Below are positions 24,900 through 34,012 of a stretch of DNA of 34,139 bases, piece by piece. Origin of the DNA: Myxococcota bacterium (GTDB lineage: Bacteria > Myxococcota_A > Bradymonadia > UBA7976 > UBA1532); the NCBI GenBank assembly GCA_018813065.1, contig JAHJCH010000102.1, positions 1 through 34,139 of the forward strand, read 5' to 3'. How positions within the stretch are numbered: position 1 is the stretch's first letter; every line of letters starts with the position of its first letter. The position numbers and the translations under genes were made by a program. The notes beneath the pieces are model-generated. The model ran no database searches, was not told the DNA's origin, and saw nothing but the letters and a program-made list of their open reading frames with translations.

Positions 24900-27473
24900 A
24901 TGCGATCCCTCTCTCTCCTCTTCGCCGCCTCGTTGGCCCTCTGGGGCTGTGAGATCACGGTGGGGAATGACGGCGTCGAGGACGCCAACCTGGGCTCTGG
25001 CTGGGGCGACGCCAGCGTACACACCGACGCCAACGCCCATGAGGGCCAAGGCGACGGCGGCGGCGGCGCGGTCACGGACGCTTGGAGCCCTCCTCCCCCC
25101 GATGGCGCCTGCGCGATCCTGTGTGAGAGCCTCGTCAACTGCGCGCAGATCCCCGATCTCTGCCCTGATTTGGCCGGTCAAGAGGGGCTCTTCGAGGGCT
25201 GCCTGCGCGGCTGCGGGGCCTTGGACGCGCCGCCCGAGATCATGGCCAGCTGCGAGGGCATCATCGGCCTCGTCAGCGGCTGGGATCCCCAGGTGGCCGC
25301 CGCCTGCGCGCCGCCCATCCCCATGGACACCTGCACCGCCCTCTGCGGCGAGCTGCGCGTCTGCGCCGCAGATCCGGCGCTGTGCCCCGGCTTCGAGGGG
25401 GCGCAGCGCGATGACGTGGAGGCGGGCTGCTTGGCGAGCTGCCGCATGGCGGGCGTGCGCGATGGCACCCCCTATCCGCATGAGTGCGGCGCCTTGGTGG
25501 GCTTCGTCGCGGGCTTTAACGCGGAGTTCGACGCCCTCTGCGGCAGCGAAGCGCCGCCCCCCCCGCCGCCTGAGCGCTGCCTGGAGATGTGCGATGGCCT
25601 CTCCGTCTGCCTCTCCGATCCCGATCTGTGCCCCGGCCTGGGCGGGGAGATCCCCGAGGAGGTCTGGCATGGCTGCCTGATGCAGTGTGAGCTGCTGGGG
25701 CCGCTGCCCCCGCTGCCCCCGTCCTGCCGCGAGGCGCTGCCCCTGGCCTTCAGCTTTAACCCCGATCTGGAGCGCCTCTGCGCTGAGGGGCCGCCGCCGC
25801 CCCCGCCCGTGGATGAGCCCTGTCAGCAGCTGTGTGATCGCCTCACGCTCTGCGCCGCCGACGCGGCCCTCTGCCCCGGCTTGGGCGGTGAGCATCATCC
25901 CGACGTGCGCGCCGCCTGCGAGATCCAGTGCGCGGCCTCTGGGGTGCCCTTGAGCGCGCCGCCCGACTTCATCGCTTGTGATGCCCTGGTGGCGATCACC
26001 AGCGACTTTAACCCTGAGTTCGCCCAGATCTGCTACGGCGGCGTTGAGCCGCCCCCCGAGGATGACTGCCCAAGGGCCTGTGATTACCTGGTGATGTGCG
26101 CGATGGAGGGCGTCGAGGCCTGTCGCGTCGCTGGCCCCGCGCCGCTCTTTGAGGCCTGCGTGGAGGTGTGTCAGCCCAATGAGGGCCTGATCATGCCCAT
26201 CTTCGAGCAGGAGTGCGGCGTGCTCCTCGATCTGGCCCCCCAGGTGGGCTTTGATCCTGAGGCGATCTGTCAAGAGATCGCCCCCGTCGAGGTCCCCGAG
26301 ATCTGCGTCACCGCCTGCGATACAGTCACCGCCTGTGCGATGGACTCCAATCAGTGTGAGATGCCCAACCCACATCGCTTCTTTGAGATCTGCGTCGATC
26401 TCTGCGCGCAAGAGCCGGGGATGGCGGATCTGGCCGTTAACAGCGAGTGCCGGATGATCATGGACATCTTGCCGGTGTGGTCGCCGGCGCTCAATGACGC
26501 TTGCCTCGGCGTGGCCCCGCCGCCTGAGGAGGGCTGCCCGATGGCGTGTGATTATATGACCCACTGCGCCCTGGAGTCCGGCCGGTGTCAGGCTGATCCT
26601 CAGCGCGTCTTTGATCTCTGCATCGATGTCTGCTTTGAGGGCGGCGGCCAAGACATCGAGCAGCTCTTGCAGACAGAGTGCGCGGCCTTGGTGGAGATGT
26701 TCATCGAGGTCAACCCCGAGATGGCCGAGATCTGCGACGCGCCGCCCCCCGTCGAGCCCATCGGCTCCTGTGAGCACGCCTGCGAGCTGAGCCTCGGCTG
26801 CGCCTTTGAGGTGTGCCCCGACGCGGCGCAAACACGGCCTGAGCGGCTCTTTGCTCATTGCCTAGAGGCCTGCCAACCCATGGAGCCGATGATCGTCGGC
26901 CAGACACCCAGCGGTTGTGGGCAGATGGTGGATCTCCTGCGCATGATCGACGGCGAGTTTGCGGCGGCTTGTCAGCCCGAGGCGCCGCCGACCCAGAGCT
27001 GTGAGGTGGTCTGCGCCGGCGCCATCGACTGCGCGTATGATCCCAGGCTGTGCCCCGGCTTTGAGGGGGTCAATCTGGGGCCCTTCTTCGATAACTGTAT
27101 GCTGCGCTGCGAGGGCCAAGAGCGCCTGCTGGCGGGGATCGATATCAATGATTGTCCGTCGCTGATCGAGCTGGCCTCGGCGGTCGATCCGGTCTTTGGT
27201 GAGATCTGCGGTTACACGCCCGAGGCGCCGCCCCCGCCTGATCCTGAGGCCTGCTTGGCGAGCTGTGATTACATCGTGATGTGCAGCGCCGAGGTCTGCG
27301 CCCAGGAGGAGCCGGGTGCGTTTGAGGAGATCCAGCAGCTGTGCGTGGAGGCCTGCGCGAGCGGCGATGGCGTGATGTTGCCCCTTGAGCCTGATCCCGC
27401 CCGCTGCCCGGAGCTGGTCGAGCTGCTGCGGAGCTTCTCTCCTGATTACGCGCAGCTCTGCCCCCCGCGCTAA
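24900..27473 (+). CDS. Lipoprotein with ten tandem eight-cysteine repeats
   Basis: I start at 24900 (MRSLSLLFAASLALWGC) because GGAGG lies eight bases upstream and the lipobox Cys is then residue 17. After an Asp/Gly-rich linker, residues 71 to the end hold ten repeats of about 75-85 residues. They follow C-x3-C-x5-C-x(4-6)-C, then about 10-12, C-x3-C, then about 14, C, then about 14-16, C. Examples are CAILCESLVNC, CTALCGELRVC, CPRACDYLVMC and CLASCDYIVMC. Several repeats share CPGLGGE or CPGFEG. Linkers are Pro-rich (PPPPPPE). The Cys are presumably paired as disulfides outside the cytoplasm. The repeat is not a domain I can name. It converges on the S41 protease gene with a 10-bp gap. The 857-residue protein is probably an outer-membrane-anchored surface protein. 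Confidence 0.85.
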   Translation: MRSLSLLFAASLALWGCEITVGNDGVEDANLGSGWGDASVHTDANAHEGQGDGGGGAVTDAWSPPPPDGACAILCESLVNCAQIPDLCPDLAGQEGLFEGCLRGCGALDAPPEIMASCEGIIGLVSGWDPQVAAACAPPIPMDTCTALCGELRVCAADPALCPGFEGAQRDDVEAGCLASCRMAGVRDGTPYPHECGALVGFVAGFNAEFDALCGSEAPPPPPPERCLEMCDGLSVCLSDPDLCPGLGGEIPEEVWHGCLMQCELLGPLPPLPPSCREALPLAFSFNPDLERLCAEGPPPPPPVDEPCQQLCDRLTLCAADAALCPGLGGEHHPDVRAACEIQCAASGVPLSAPPDFIACDALVAITSDFNPEFAQICYGGVEPPPEDDCPRACDYLVMCAMEGVEACRVAGPAPLFEACVEVCQPNEGLIMPIFEQECGVLLDLAPQVGFDPEAICQEIAPVEVPEICVTACDTVTACAMDSNQCEMPNPHRFFEICVDLCAQEPGMADLAVNSECRMIMDILPVWSPALNDACLGVAPPPEEGCPMACDYMTHCALESGRCQADPQRVFDLCIDVCFEGGGQDIEQLLQTECAALVEMFIEVNPEMAEICDAPPPVEPIGSCEHACELSLGCAFEVCPDAAQTRPERLFAHCLEACQPMEPMIVGQTPSGCGQMVDLLRMIDGEFAAACQPEAPPTQSCEVVCAGAIDCAYDPRLCPGFEGVNLGPFFDNCMLRCEGQERLLAGIDINDCPSLIELASAVDPVFGEICGYTPEAPPPPDPEACLASCDYIVMCSAEVCAQEEPGAFEEIQQLCVEACASGDGVMLPLEPDPARCPELVELLRSFSPDYAQLCPPR

Positions 27474-27483
27474 CGCCAAACGC

Positions 27484-30480
27484 CTAACGCCGGTAGATGA
27501 TGATCCGCTCGCGGGTGGAGGTCTGCTCCCCCTCGCGGGCGATGATCGAGATCAAGTTGGTCCCCGGCTTGAGATCCACCTCCTGCTCAAACTCAATCCG
27601 CTGGCCGCCCTCGCCCGGCGCGAAGGCGATCTTCTTTTGGTTGGCGAAGATCAGCAGATCCATCAGCTGGTAGGGCGCGCGCGCCTCGCCCTTGAGCTTG
27701 ATCTTGGCCCGCTTCGTCTCCCAATCGGGGCGCTTGAAGGTGATGACAGGGGGGCCGAGGTAGTCGGCGTCGCCGAGGAGCCGCGCGGTGGGCTTGATCG
27801 CCTCGCCTCGCTGGATCTTGACCTCATCGGTGCGCGCCCAGGCGTAGATCCCCTCGGCCTTGACCCGATACCACTCGCCGATCTTGTAGTCAGCCTCGAT
27901 GGCCTCGGCCTCGCCGACAGGGCGCCGATCGCCGAGGAGCCCGTAGAGCTTGAACGCTCGGCCCTGCTTGGGCGCCAGGCCCCAGCGCCCCGCGCGCCCC
28001 GCCTTGGGCCCTTGGGGGTGGAGGTGAATCTGCGTGTAGGTGGCGGCGCGGATCTCTGTATCGATGACGCTGACGAAGAAGGAGAGCGGCTGATCCGGGG
28101 GGGGGCCAGCCTTGGCTTGGATGTGGAAGCGGTAGACGCCCGCCTCGCCTGGCCCCAGCGGCGCGCCCTTGATCCGCCCCCGCTTGAGGTTGATCTCCCG
28201 CGTCTCGTTCTCACGATCGTTTTGCAGCGTCGCCAAGATCGCCTCGCTGGGGTGGGCGCCCTCGTTCTTGACACGCACGACGATCTCCGCCTCCTCGCCC
28301 ATCCGCAGCACGCCGTCGCCGTCGCCCAAGGCGTCGTCGAGGTAGATTTGCAGCGCGAAGCGCGGCTGAGGGCGCTCGCGGACGCTGACGCTGAGCCGCG
28401 CCGTGGCGATCTCCTCGCCGCGCGTCGCCCCGTCCGCGCCCAAGGCCTTGGGCAGCTTAAAGCGCACGTCGAGATCATCGCGGCGGGTGATCGCGCTCTT
28501 GGCCGTCTTGATCGATCGCGTGAGGGTGATCTCCTCCTTGGCGGGGAGGTGGCCGATGAGGATCTCCTCGCCGTCCAAGGCGCCGTTGTCGGAGGCCGTC
28601 TCGGCGTAGAGGTGGTAGAGCGGGTGCGCCGTGAGGTTCTTGATCGTCAGCTTGAGCTTGACGGGCTCGCCAGCGAGGACCTCGCCCCCCCCCTCAAGGC
28701 TGGCCTTGACCTTGATCTTGGGCGCCTTGGGGTTGCTCCCCGACCGCCAGTCCACCCCCAATGTCTTGAGCCGCTCGCTGATCAGCGCCGCGCGCTCAGC
28801 GCGCGCCTTGGGGATGATCGCCTCGGCGGCCTGCATCATCGCGCCAATGTCTCCGCTCTCCGCCGCCAAGATCAGCTGCGCGGCCAGCTTGACCTCAAAG
28901 TCCTCGATCAGCGCGTCCGGTTTTTCTTCTTTTTCCTTAGATTCGCTCTCTTCTTCGATGTATGTGATATAAAAATTCGGCTTTTCATGCACAATTTTTT
29001 TCTCAGATTTGCTCTCGCGCTGCTTGAGATGACCTTTGAGCTTCTTTTCTTGGTATTCATCATGAAGCGCGAATAAATCTGATCGATCTGCCTCAATCGT
29101 AACGGATTGAGCTTGTATATGTGGCGCGACACCGATTGATTGGATGCTTTGGTCGCCCGGCGTGAGGTATTGGGCGATGGTCAGCTTGAGCGCCGAGTCG
29201 TCTTTGTTGTCGAAGATCACCTGGACTGAGCCCTTGCCGAAGGTCTGCTGGCCCAGGAGCAGCGCCCGCTGGTGGTTGCGCAAAGCACCAGCGACGATCT
29301 CGCTGGCGCTGGCGCTCAGCGCGTCGGTGAGCACCACGATGGGGTAGTGGGGCTCGGTGCCCTTGGCCGTGGCCATCTTCGGCTCACGGATCTTGTCGCC
29401 AGAGCCCACCGTGGTGACGATGGCGCCGCTCTCGATGAACAGGTTGGAGACCAGGATGGCTTGGTCGAGCAGGCCGCCCGGGTTGCCGCGCAGATCAAGG
29501 ATGAGGCCGCGCGGCTTAAAAGGCGCGCCGCGCTTGGGCTTGCTGGGCCTGGGGCCGCTGAGGGCGCGCAGGGCGGCGGCCAGCTCGCTGGCGGTGGTGT
29601 TTTGGAAGTTCTTGATCCGCACCAGGCCCACGCCGCCCTTGAGGGCCTTGTGGTGGACCGACTTTACGCGGATGTCATCGCGGGTGAGCTTGTACTTGCG
29701 CGGCTTGCTCCAGCCCTCGCGCAGCACCCAGATGGTCACGTCCGTGCCCGGCGGGCCGCGCATCAGATCCACCGCCTCGGAGAGCGACATGTTGACCGTG
29801 CTGTCCATGCCGATGCGCACGATCTGATCCCCCGTCCGCAGCCCCGCCTTGGAGGCGGGCGTGTCGGGGATGGGGTTGATGATCGTCAGCTTGTCTTCGC
29901 GGGCGCCGATGACGATCCCCAAGCCCCCGAACTTGCCCCGCGTGCTCATCTTCATCTCGCGGTAGTCCTCGGGCTTGAGCAGCACGCTGTGGGGATCGAG
30001 CGTGGAGAGCACGCCGTTGATCGCCGCGTACTCGATGTCCTCGATCTTGCGGTGATGGCGCAGCTCGCCTTGCATAAACTTGAAGATGTCTTTGAGCGTA
30101 AAGGCCAGGTGCCACAGGTTGCGGATCTTCTTGAGCTCAAAGCGGCGCGTCGTCGCCCCGATCCGCAGCGTCAGCGCCTCGGGGGCGGCCTCATCGCCCT
30201 CGATGTCCACCAAAAGCTCGGCGACGGTGCCCTCCACCTCCTTGAGCGCGGCGGCGATCATGGCCCGCTCATCGACCCGTGAGGGATCGACGTACTTCTC
30301 TTTGATGTGCAGGATCGTGCGGTTGAGGATGCTGAGATCGGTCAGCTTGTACGGGGAGCGGGCCTCGGCCTCGTGGAAGCGCAGCCGCCAGCCTGGATCA
30401 CCGTAGCGATAGGAGACGCTGGCGTAGAAGCTGAGGAGGAGCAGGAGGAGGGCGAAGAGGGGCGTTCGCTTAGCGCGCAT
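27484..30480 (-). CDS. S41 C-terminal-processing protease with PDZ and C-terminal Ig/SH3-like modules
   Basis: The 998-residue protein has an N-terminal membrane helix (TPLFALLLLLLSFYASV) with no lipobox. A PDZ-type domain follows (about 181-255: FGGLGIVIG, then PASKAGLRTGDQIVRI), then an S41 protease core. SASASEIVAGAL gives the catalytic Ser391 and FGKGS gives Lys416. Their 25-residue spacing equals that of E. coli Prc (from memory). The C-terminal 430 residues are not part of a standard CtpA (about 400-450 aa). They look like CARDB-type modules (VKLKLTIKNLTAHPLYHL; AEIVVRVKNEGAHPSEAI), an SH3-like segment (GEWYRVKAEGIYAWARTDEV) and a final Ig-like module. Codons for residues about 455-525 are AT-richer and encode a Lys/Glu linker. 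It follows the kinase gene by nine bases. Confidence 0.93.
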   Translation of the reverse strand: MRAKRTPLFALLLLLLSFYASVSYRYGDPGWRLRFHEAEARSPYKLTDLSILNRTILHIKEKYVDPSRVDERAMIAAALKEVEGTVAELLVDIEGDEAAPEALTLRIGATTRRFELKKIRNLWHLAFTLKDIFKFMQGELRHHRKIEDIEYAAINGVLSTLDPHSVLLKPEDYREMKMSTRGKFGGLGIVIGAREDKLTIINPIPDTPASKAGLRTGDQIVRIGMDSTVNMSLSEAVDLMRGPPGTDVTIWVLREGWSKPRKYKLTRDDIRVKSVHHKALKGGVGLVRIKNFQNTTASELAAALRALSGPRPSKPKRGAPFKPRGLILDLRGNPGGLLDQAILVSNLFIESGAIVTTVGSGDKIREPKMATAKGTEPHYPIVVLTDALSASASEIVAGALRNHQRALLLGQQTFGKGSVQVIFDNKDDSALKLTIAQYLTPGDQSIQSIGVAPHIQAQSVTIEADRSDLFALHDEYQEKKLKGHLKQRESKSEKKIVHEKPNFYITYIEEESESKEKEEKPDALIEDFEVKLAAQLILAAESGDIGAMMQAAEAIIPKARAERAALISERLKTLGVDWRSGSNPKAPKIKVKASLEGGGEVLAGEPVKLKLTIKNLTAHPLYHLYAETASDNGALDGEEILIGHLPAKEEITLTRSIKTAKSAITRRDDLDVRFKLPKALGADGATRGEEIATARLSVSVRERPQPRFALQIYLDDALGDGDGVLRMGEEAEIVVRVKNEGAHPSEAILATLQNDRENETREINLKRGRIKGAPLGPGEAGVYRFHIQAKAGPPPDQPLSFFVSVIDTEIRAATYTQIHLHPQGPKAGRAGRWGLAPKQGRAFKLYGLLGDRRPVGEAEAIEADYKIGEWYRVKAEGIYAWARTDEVKIQRGEAIKPTARLLGDADYLGPPVITFKRPDWETKRAKIKLKGEARAPYQLMDLLIFANQKKIAFAPGEGGQRIEFEQEVDLKPGTNLISIIAREGEQTSTRERIIIYRR

Positions 30481-30489
30481 TCGGCGGGC

Positions 30490-33400
30490 TCACTGGGCAG
30501 GGAGGTGCTTGGCGTCGATGAGCGTCCGCTGCGCCAACCGCAGCTCCGGGGAGAAGCCCGCGCCCACCTCACGGGTGATGTTGATCGCCGCCTCGATCTC
30601 CTCCAGGCCGCCTTGGCCGAGCCGGTGCTTGATGAGGGCCAGGACGGCGAGGAGGATGGAGGCCTCAAGGGGGTTGGAGGGCCAGCCCTCCTTGTCCACG
30701 CGCTGCGTAATCGCGCTTGAGGCCGCCTCGGCCTCGCCAGAGATCAGGTGCTTGACGGCTTGGCAGGCGGTGAAGGTGTCACGGGGCGGCGGCAGCATCT
30801 TTTGCAGGTAGTACATGGTGCGCTTGAGCGCCTTGACGTGGCGGGCCTCGACCTCGCCGCGCGCCTGCGCCGTCAACGCCTCGATGACCGCCAAGCGGCC
30901 ACGCAGTATCCAGAACGTGCGCGCGGTGCGGCGGCGGCTCAGCAGCGGGCGCAGCGCCTCATCGGCGCGCAGCTCATCGAGCTTGGCCTTCATCTTGTCC
31001 AGCTCGTCTTGGTAGAAGTAGCGGCGGATCTGGGTCAGGGCCAAGAAGACGCTGGGCAGCGCGCGGGGGTACTTCGGCCAGAGCTGATCGGCGGAGGTGA
31101 TCAGGTGGTGGGCGGCGTAGTGCTCGCCCGCTTCGAGCAGGATGCGCGCTTGGAGGAGGCTGACGCGCACCTGAAAGCCCCGCAGCCCGCGCGTGCGCAC
31201 CTCCACCAGCAGTTCACGGGCGATGGCGCGCCCCGTCGAGATCTGCCCCTGGGCGATGGCCAGCGTGGCGCGCTCAAAGCGGACCCGCAGGCCCAGGAGA
31301 TCGGTGGGGCTCAGCTCTGTATACGCCTCGGCGATCTCCAGCTTGCGCGTGGCCGCCTCGAAGTCCCCGCAGGCCTTGTCCACCTGGACCCCCGCCAAGA
31401 GGTGCCCCCGCCGATCCGCCTCGCTCAGCGTCGCCGGGTCCACCGCCGCCAAGATCGCGCGGGCCTCGTCTATCCGCTCCATGTCCGCCAGATCAGCCAG
31501 CAGCCGCGCGCGGATCAGGCGGGCTTGGACGTCCTCTGAGCGCGCCAGGAGCTTGTGGGCGAGCCGGGGCTCCAAGGGCACGAGCAGATCGGCGAGGTGG
31601 AAGCGCTCGCTGGACTGGGGGAGGGCCTCGACGTTCTCCGTAAACGCGCTCAGCTCGCCCGCCATGAGGTAGAGCTGACACTTGCGCGCGTTCCAGCGGT
31701 GGGACTCCTCGGCGGAGAGGTACTTCAGCGAGTCGAGCACCTCCGCCGCCTTGAGGTAGCGCCCCGAGAGGGCCAGGCTCTCAGCCAACTGGATCTGAAG
31801 CGCGGCGCGGGTCTCCTCGGGCAGCGTGCCCTCCAAAGCCAAGGCCAGCATCTCGCTGGCGCGGGCGTGATCCCCCTGCCGCCGCGCCTCCTCAGCCTCC
31901 CCTCGGGCGAAGCGCCAGGCCCGCTCGGGCTTGTCGGCCATGCGCCAGTGATACTCGATGTCCTCGGCGCGCCCCTCCATGGCCTGATAGGCCCGCGCCA
32001 GCAGCTCATGCATCACGCTGGCGCGCTCATAGGCCATCGCCGAGCGGGCGACGGCCATCAGGCGGCTGTGGACCGGCACGGCGAAGTGCGCCCCGTCCTT
32101 GTTGCCCTCGATGCGCACCAGCGCCGAGCGCGTCAGCGGCACCAGCGCCTCATACAGCTCATCGCTGTCGAGGCGGCAGGCGACCTCAAGCACCTTGTGG
32201 GGCACCGGGCGGAGGCTGAGGCAGATGGCCGACAGCACATACTGGGAGATCTCAGGGAGATCCTTGACCCGGCGGGCCACCATCTCCTCGAAGGTGGGCG
32301 GCGGCGCCTTGGGGTAGCGCTGGATATCGGCGATGAGCTGCATGATGAAGAAGGGCAGCCCCCCGCTCTGGCTCTGGATGTGGGCGGCGACGCTCTCGGG
32401 GGGATCGTCGATGTGCTCCTCCAGCAGCTGGCGCGTCTCGTCGAGGTTGAGCGGCCCCAGGCTGATGCGGTGGGTGTTGGGGTGGGCGCCGAGGACCTCT
32501 AGGAAGGTGGCGACGCGGCTGTTGGGCTTCACCCCGTTGGGCGGGTAGGTGAAGATCAGCAGGATCGGGGGCAGCCGCCCGCCCAAGGACAGCGCCTCTA
32601 AGACATCAAAGGTGGCCTCATCGGCCAGCTCAAGGTGCTCGACGGTGACGATGAGGAGCCGCGCGCGGGCCAGGGCGCTGAGCAAGGCGTGGAGGCCAAT
32701 CCCGCTGCCGAGGCCGTTGGGCGTGCCGTGCTGATCGTCGTGCAGCAGCTCCCCCAAGAAGGTGAAGTCCTTGATCAGCGGCGCGCGCTCATGGCTGGGC
32801 AGCGCCCTCAGGATCTGCGCCACCTGCTTGCGGTAGGCCTCCGCCAGCCGCTCGACGACGGTGTCCAGCCCGCGCAGCGGCACATGATCGCGGTGGACAC
32901 AGGTCCCCGTGAAGGCGGAGGCGCCGAGGATGCGGCTGCTCTCCGCAAAAGCCTTGATTAACGCGGACTTGCCGCTGCCCGAGGCGCCCTCGATGAGCAC
33001 CGCCTGGCCCTCGCCGTCGCGGACCGCCTCCAGCACGCGAAACAGCTGCTTGCGGATCGCCCGCCGCCCCACGAACTCCGTGCGCGGGGCGTCCTCGGGG
33101 CGCAGCGGCGCGTTGAGGATCTCCAACGCCTCACGCGCGCTGGGCCGATCCGCAGGGGCCTTGGCCAAGAGCTGCATACACACCTGCATGAGATCTTGAG
33201 GCAGGCCTGGGACGTGGGACTCCAGCGGCGGCGGCGGCTCGCCGCGATGGGCCAAGGCCACGTCGGCGCCCTCCCCCTCAAAGGGCGGCACGCCCGCCAG
33301 CTGCTCATAGAGCACCACGCCCACGGCGTAGAGATCCGTCGCCGAGGTCACGCGGGAGCCCAAGGACTGCTCGGGGCTAAAGTAGGTCGCCGTGCCGAAG

Positions 33401-33939
33401 ACTTGGGACAGGCTCTGGCCTTCACCGCCCGGGAGCAGCTCCTTGACGATCCCAAAGTCAACCAGCTTAACCGCTCCGTTCTTTTGGACTAAGATATTCG
33501 AGGGTTTGATGTCGCGGTGAATGTAACCGTGGCCATGCAGGAAGGACAGCGCACGGAGGATTTGAATCAGTGAGTGTCTTATCCGCGCCAGGCGATCCGG
33601 CGCGCGTAGCCTGGCTGGATCTCGAATGACTCGATTATGACCATTGACATATTCATATACATCGGTGCCATCAATCAGCTCCATTGTGTAAAAATATTGA
33701 CCATCTTCGACGTGTAAGTCATGAAAACTGACGAGATTTGGGTGTGATAAGGCCGCGATAGAGCGAAACTCGCGCTTAAAGTAGTGCATGGCGCGTGGAT
33801 AGGAGAATTTGAGCACCTTCAGCGCCAACATCCGCCGCGTCTCCGGATCATAGACCCGGTAAACATCGCCCATCCCTCCGCCACCGACTGGGCCACGGAT
33901 CTCATATCGACCGAAACGCTGAGGAGCCTCGGAGGTCAT
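30490..33939 (-). CDS. Ser/Thr kinase fused to AAA-type ATPase and TPR-like region (PknK-like)
   Basis: The 1149-residue protein has a complete Hanks-type kinase domain at residues about 10-275: glycine loop VGGGGMGDVY, Lys41, HRDIKPSN (141-148), DFG (161-163) and SPE (188-190). All key residues are present. A STAND/AAA-like ATPase follows, with Walker A GASGSGKSAL (318-327) and FVGRRAIRKQLFRVLEA just before it. The last ~600 residues are helical repeats of TPR type (such as AYQAMEGRAEDIEYHWRMA). This order is that of PknK-like proteins in Myxococcota. No transmembrane helix was seen, so it is probably cytosolic. It leads a two-gene unit with the S41 protease. The 5' 450 bp are less GC-rich than the rest. 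The signal sensed and targets are unknown. Confidence 0.93.
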   Translation of the reverse strand: MTSEAPQRFGRYEIRGPVGGGGMGDVYRVYDPETRRMLALKVLKFSYPRAMHYFKREFRSIAALSHPNLVSFHDLHVEDGQYFYTMELIDGTDVYEYVNGHNRVIRDPARLRAPDRLARIRHSLIQILRALSFLHGHGYIHRDIKPSNILVQKNGAVKLVDFGIVKELLPGGEGQSLSQVFGTATYFSPEQSLGSRVTSATDLYAVGVVLYEQLAGVPPFEGEGADVALAHRGEPPPPLESHVPGLPQDLMQVCMQLLAKAPADRPSAREALEILNAPLRPEDAPRTEFVGRRAIRKQLFRVLEAVRDGEGQAVLIEGASGSGKSALIKAFAESSRILGASAFTGTCVHRDHVPLRGLDTVVERLAEAYRKQVAQILRALPSHERAPLIKDFTFLGELLHDDQHGTPNGLGSGIGLHALLSALARARLLIVTVEHLELADEATFDVLEALSLGGRLPPILLIFTYPPNGVKPNSRVATFLEVLGAHPNTHRISLGPLNLDETRQLLEEHIDDPPESVAAHIQSQSGGLPFFIMQLIADIQRYPKAPPPTFEEMVARRVKDLPEISQYVLSAICLSLRPVPHKVLEVACRLDSDELYEALVPLTRSALVRIEGNKDGAHFAVPVHSRLMAVARSAMAYERASVMHELLARAYQAMEGRAEDIEYHWRMADKPERAWRFARGEAEEARRQGDHARASEMLALALEGTLPEETRAALQIQLAESLALSGRYLKAAEVLDSLKYLSAEESHRWNARKCQLYLMAGELSAFTENVEALPQSSERFHLADLLVPLEPRLAHKLLARSEDVQARLIRARLLADLADMERIDEARAILAAVDPATLSEADRRGHLLAGVQVDKACGDFEAATRKLEIAEAYTELSPTDLLGLRVRFERATLAIAQGQISTGRAIARELLVEVRTRGLRGFQVRVSLLQARILLEAGEHYAAHHLITSADQLWPKYPRALPSVFLALTQIRRYFYQDELDKMKAKLDELRADEALRPLLSRRRTARTFWILRGRLAVIEALTAQARGEVEARHVKALKRTMYYLQKMLPPPRDTFTACQAVKHLISGEAEAASSAITQRVDKEGWPSNPLEASILLAVLALIKHRLGQGGLEEIEAAINITREVGAGFSPELRLAQRTLIDAKHLPAQ

Positions 33940-34012
33940 CTCTGCTCAATCCCTTCTGTGAACCTCGCGATTCTATGCAGCGATGGGAGAAAATGATAGC
34001 GCTTGGGGCGGG

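Noticed and set aside
24513..26858. 781-codon minus-strand frame opposite the YjbQ and Cys-repeat genes
   Set aside because: Shadow of GC-rich coding DNA; its translation has no domain and overlaps two well-supported genes.
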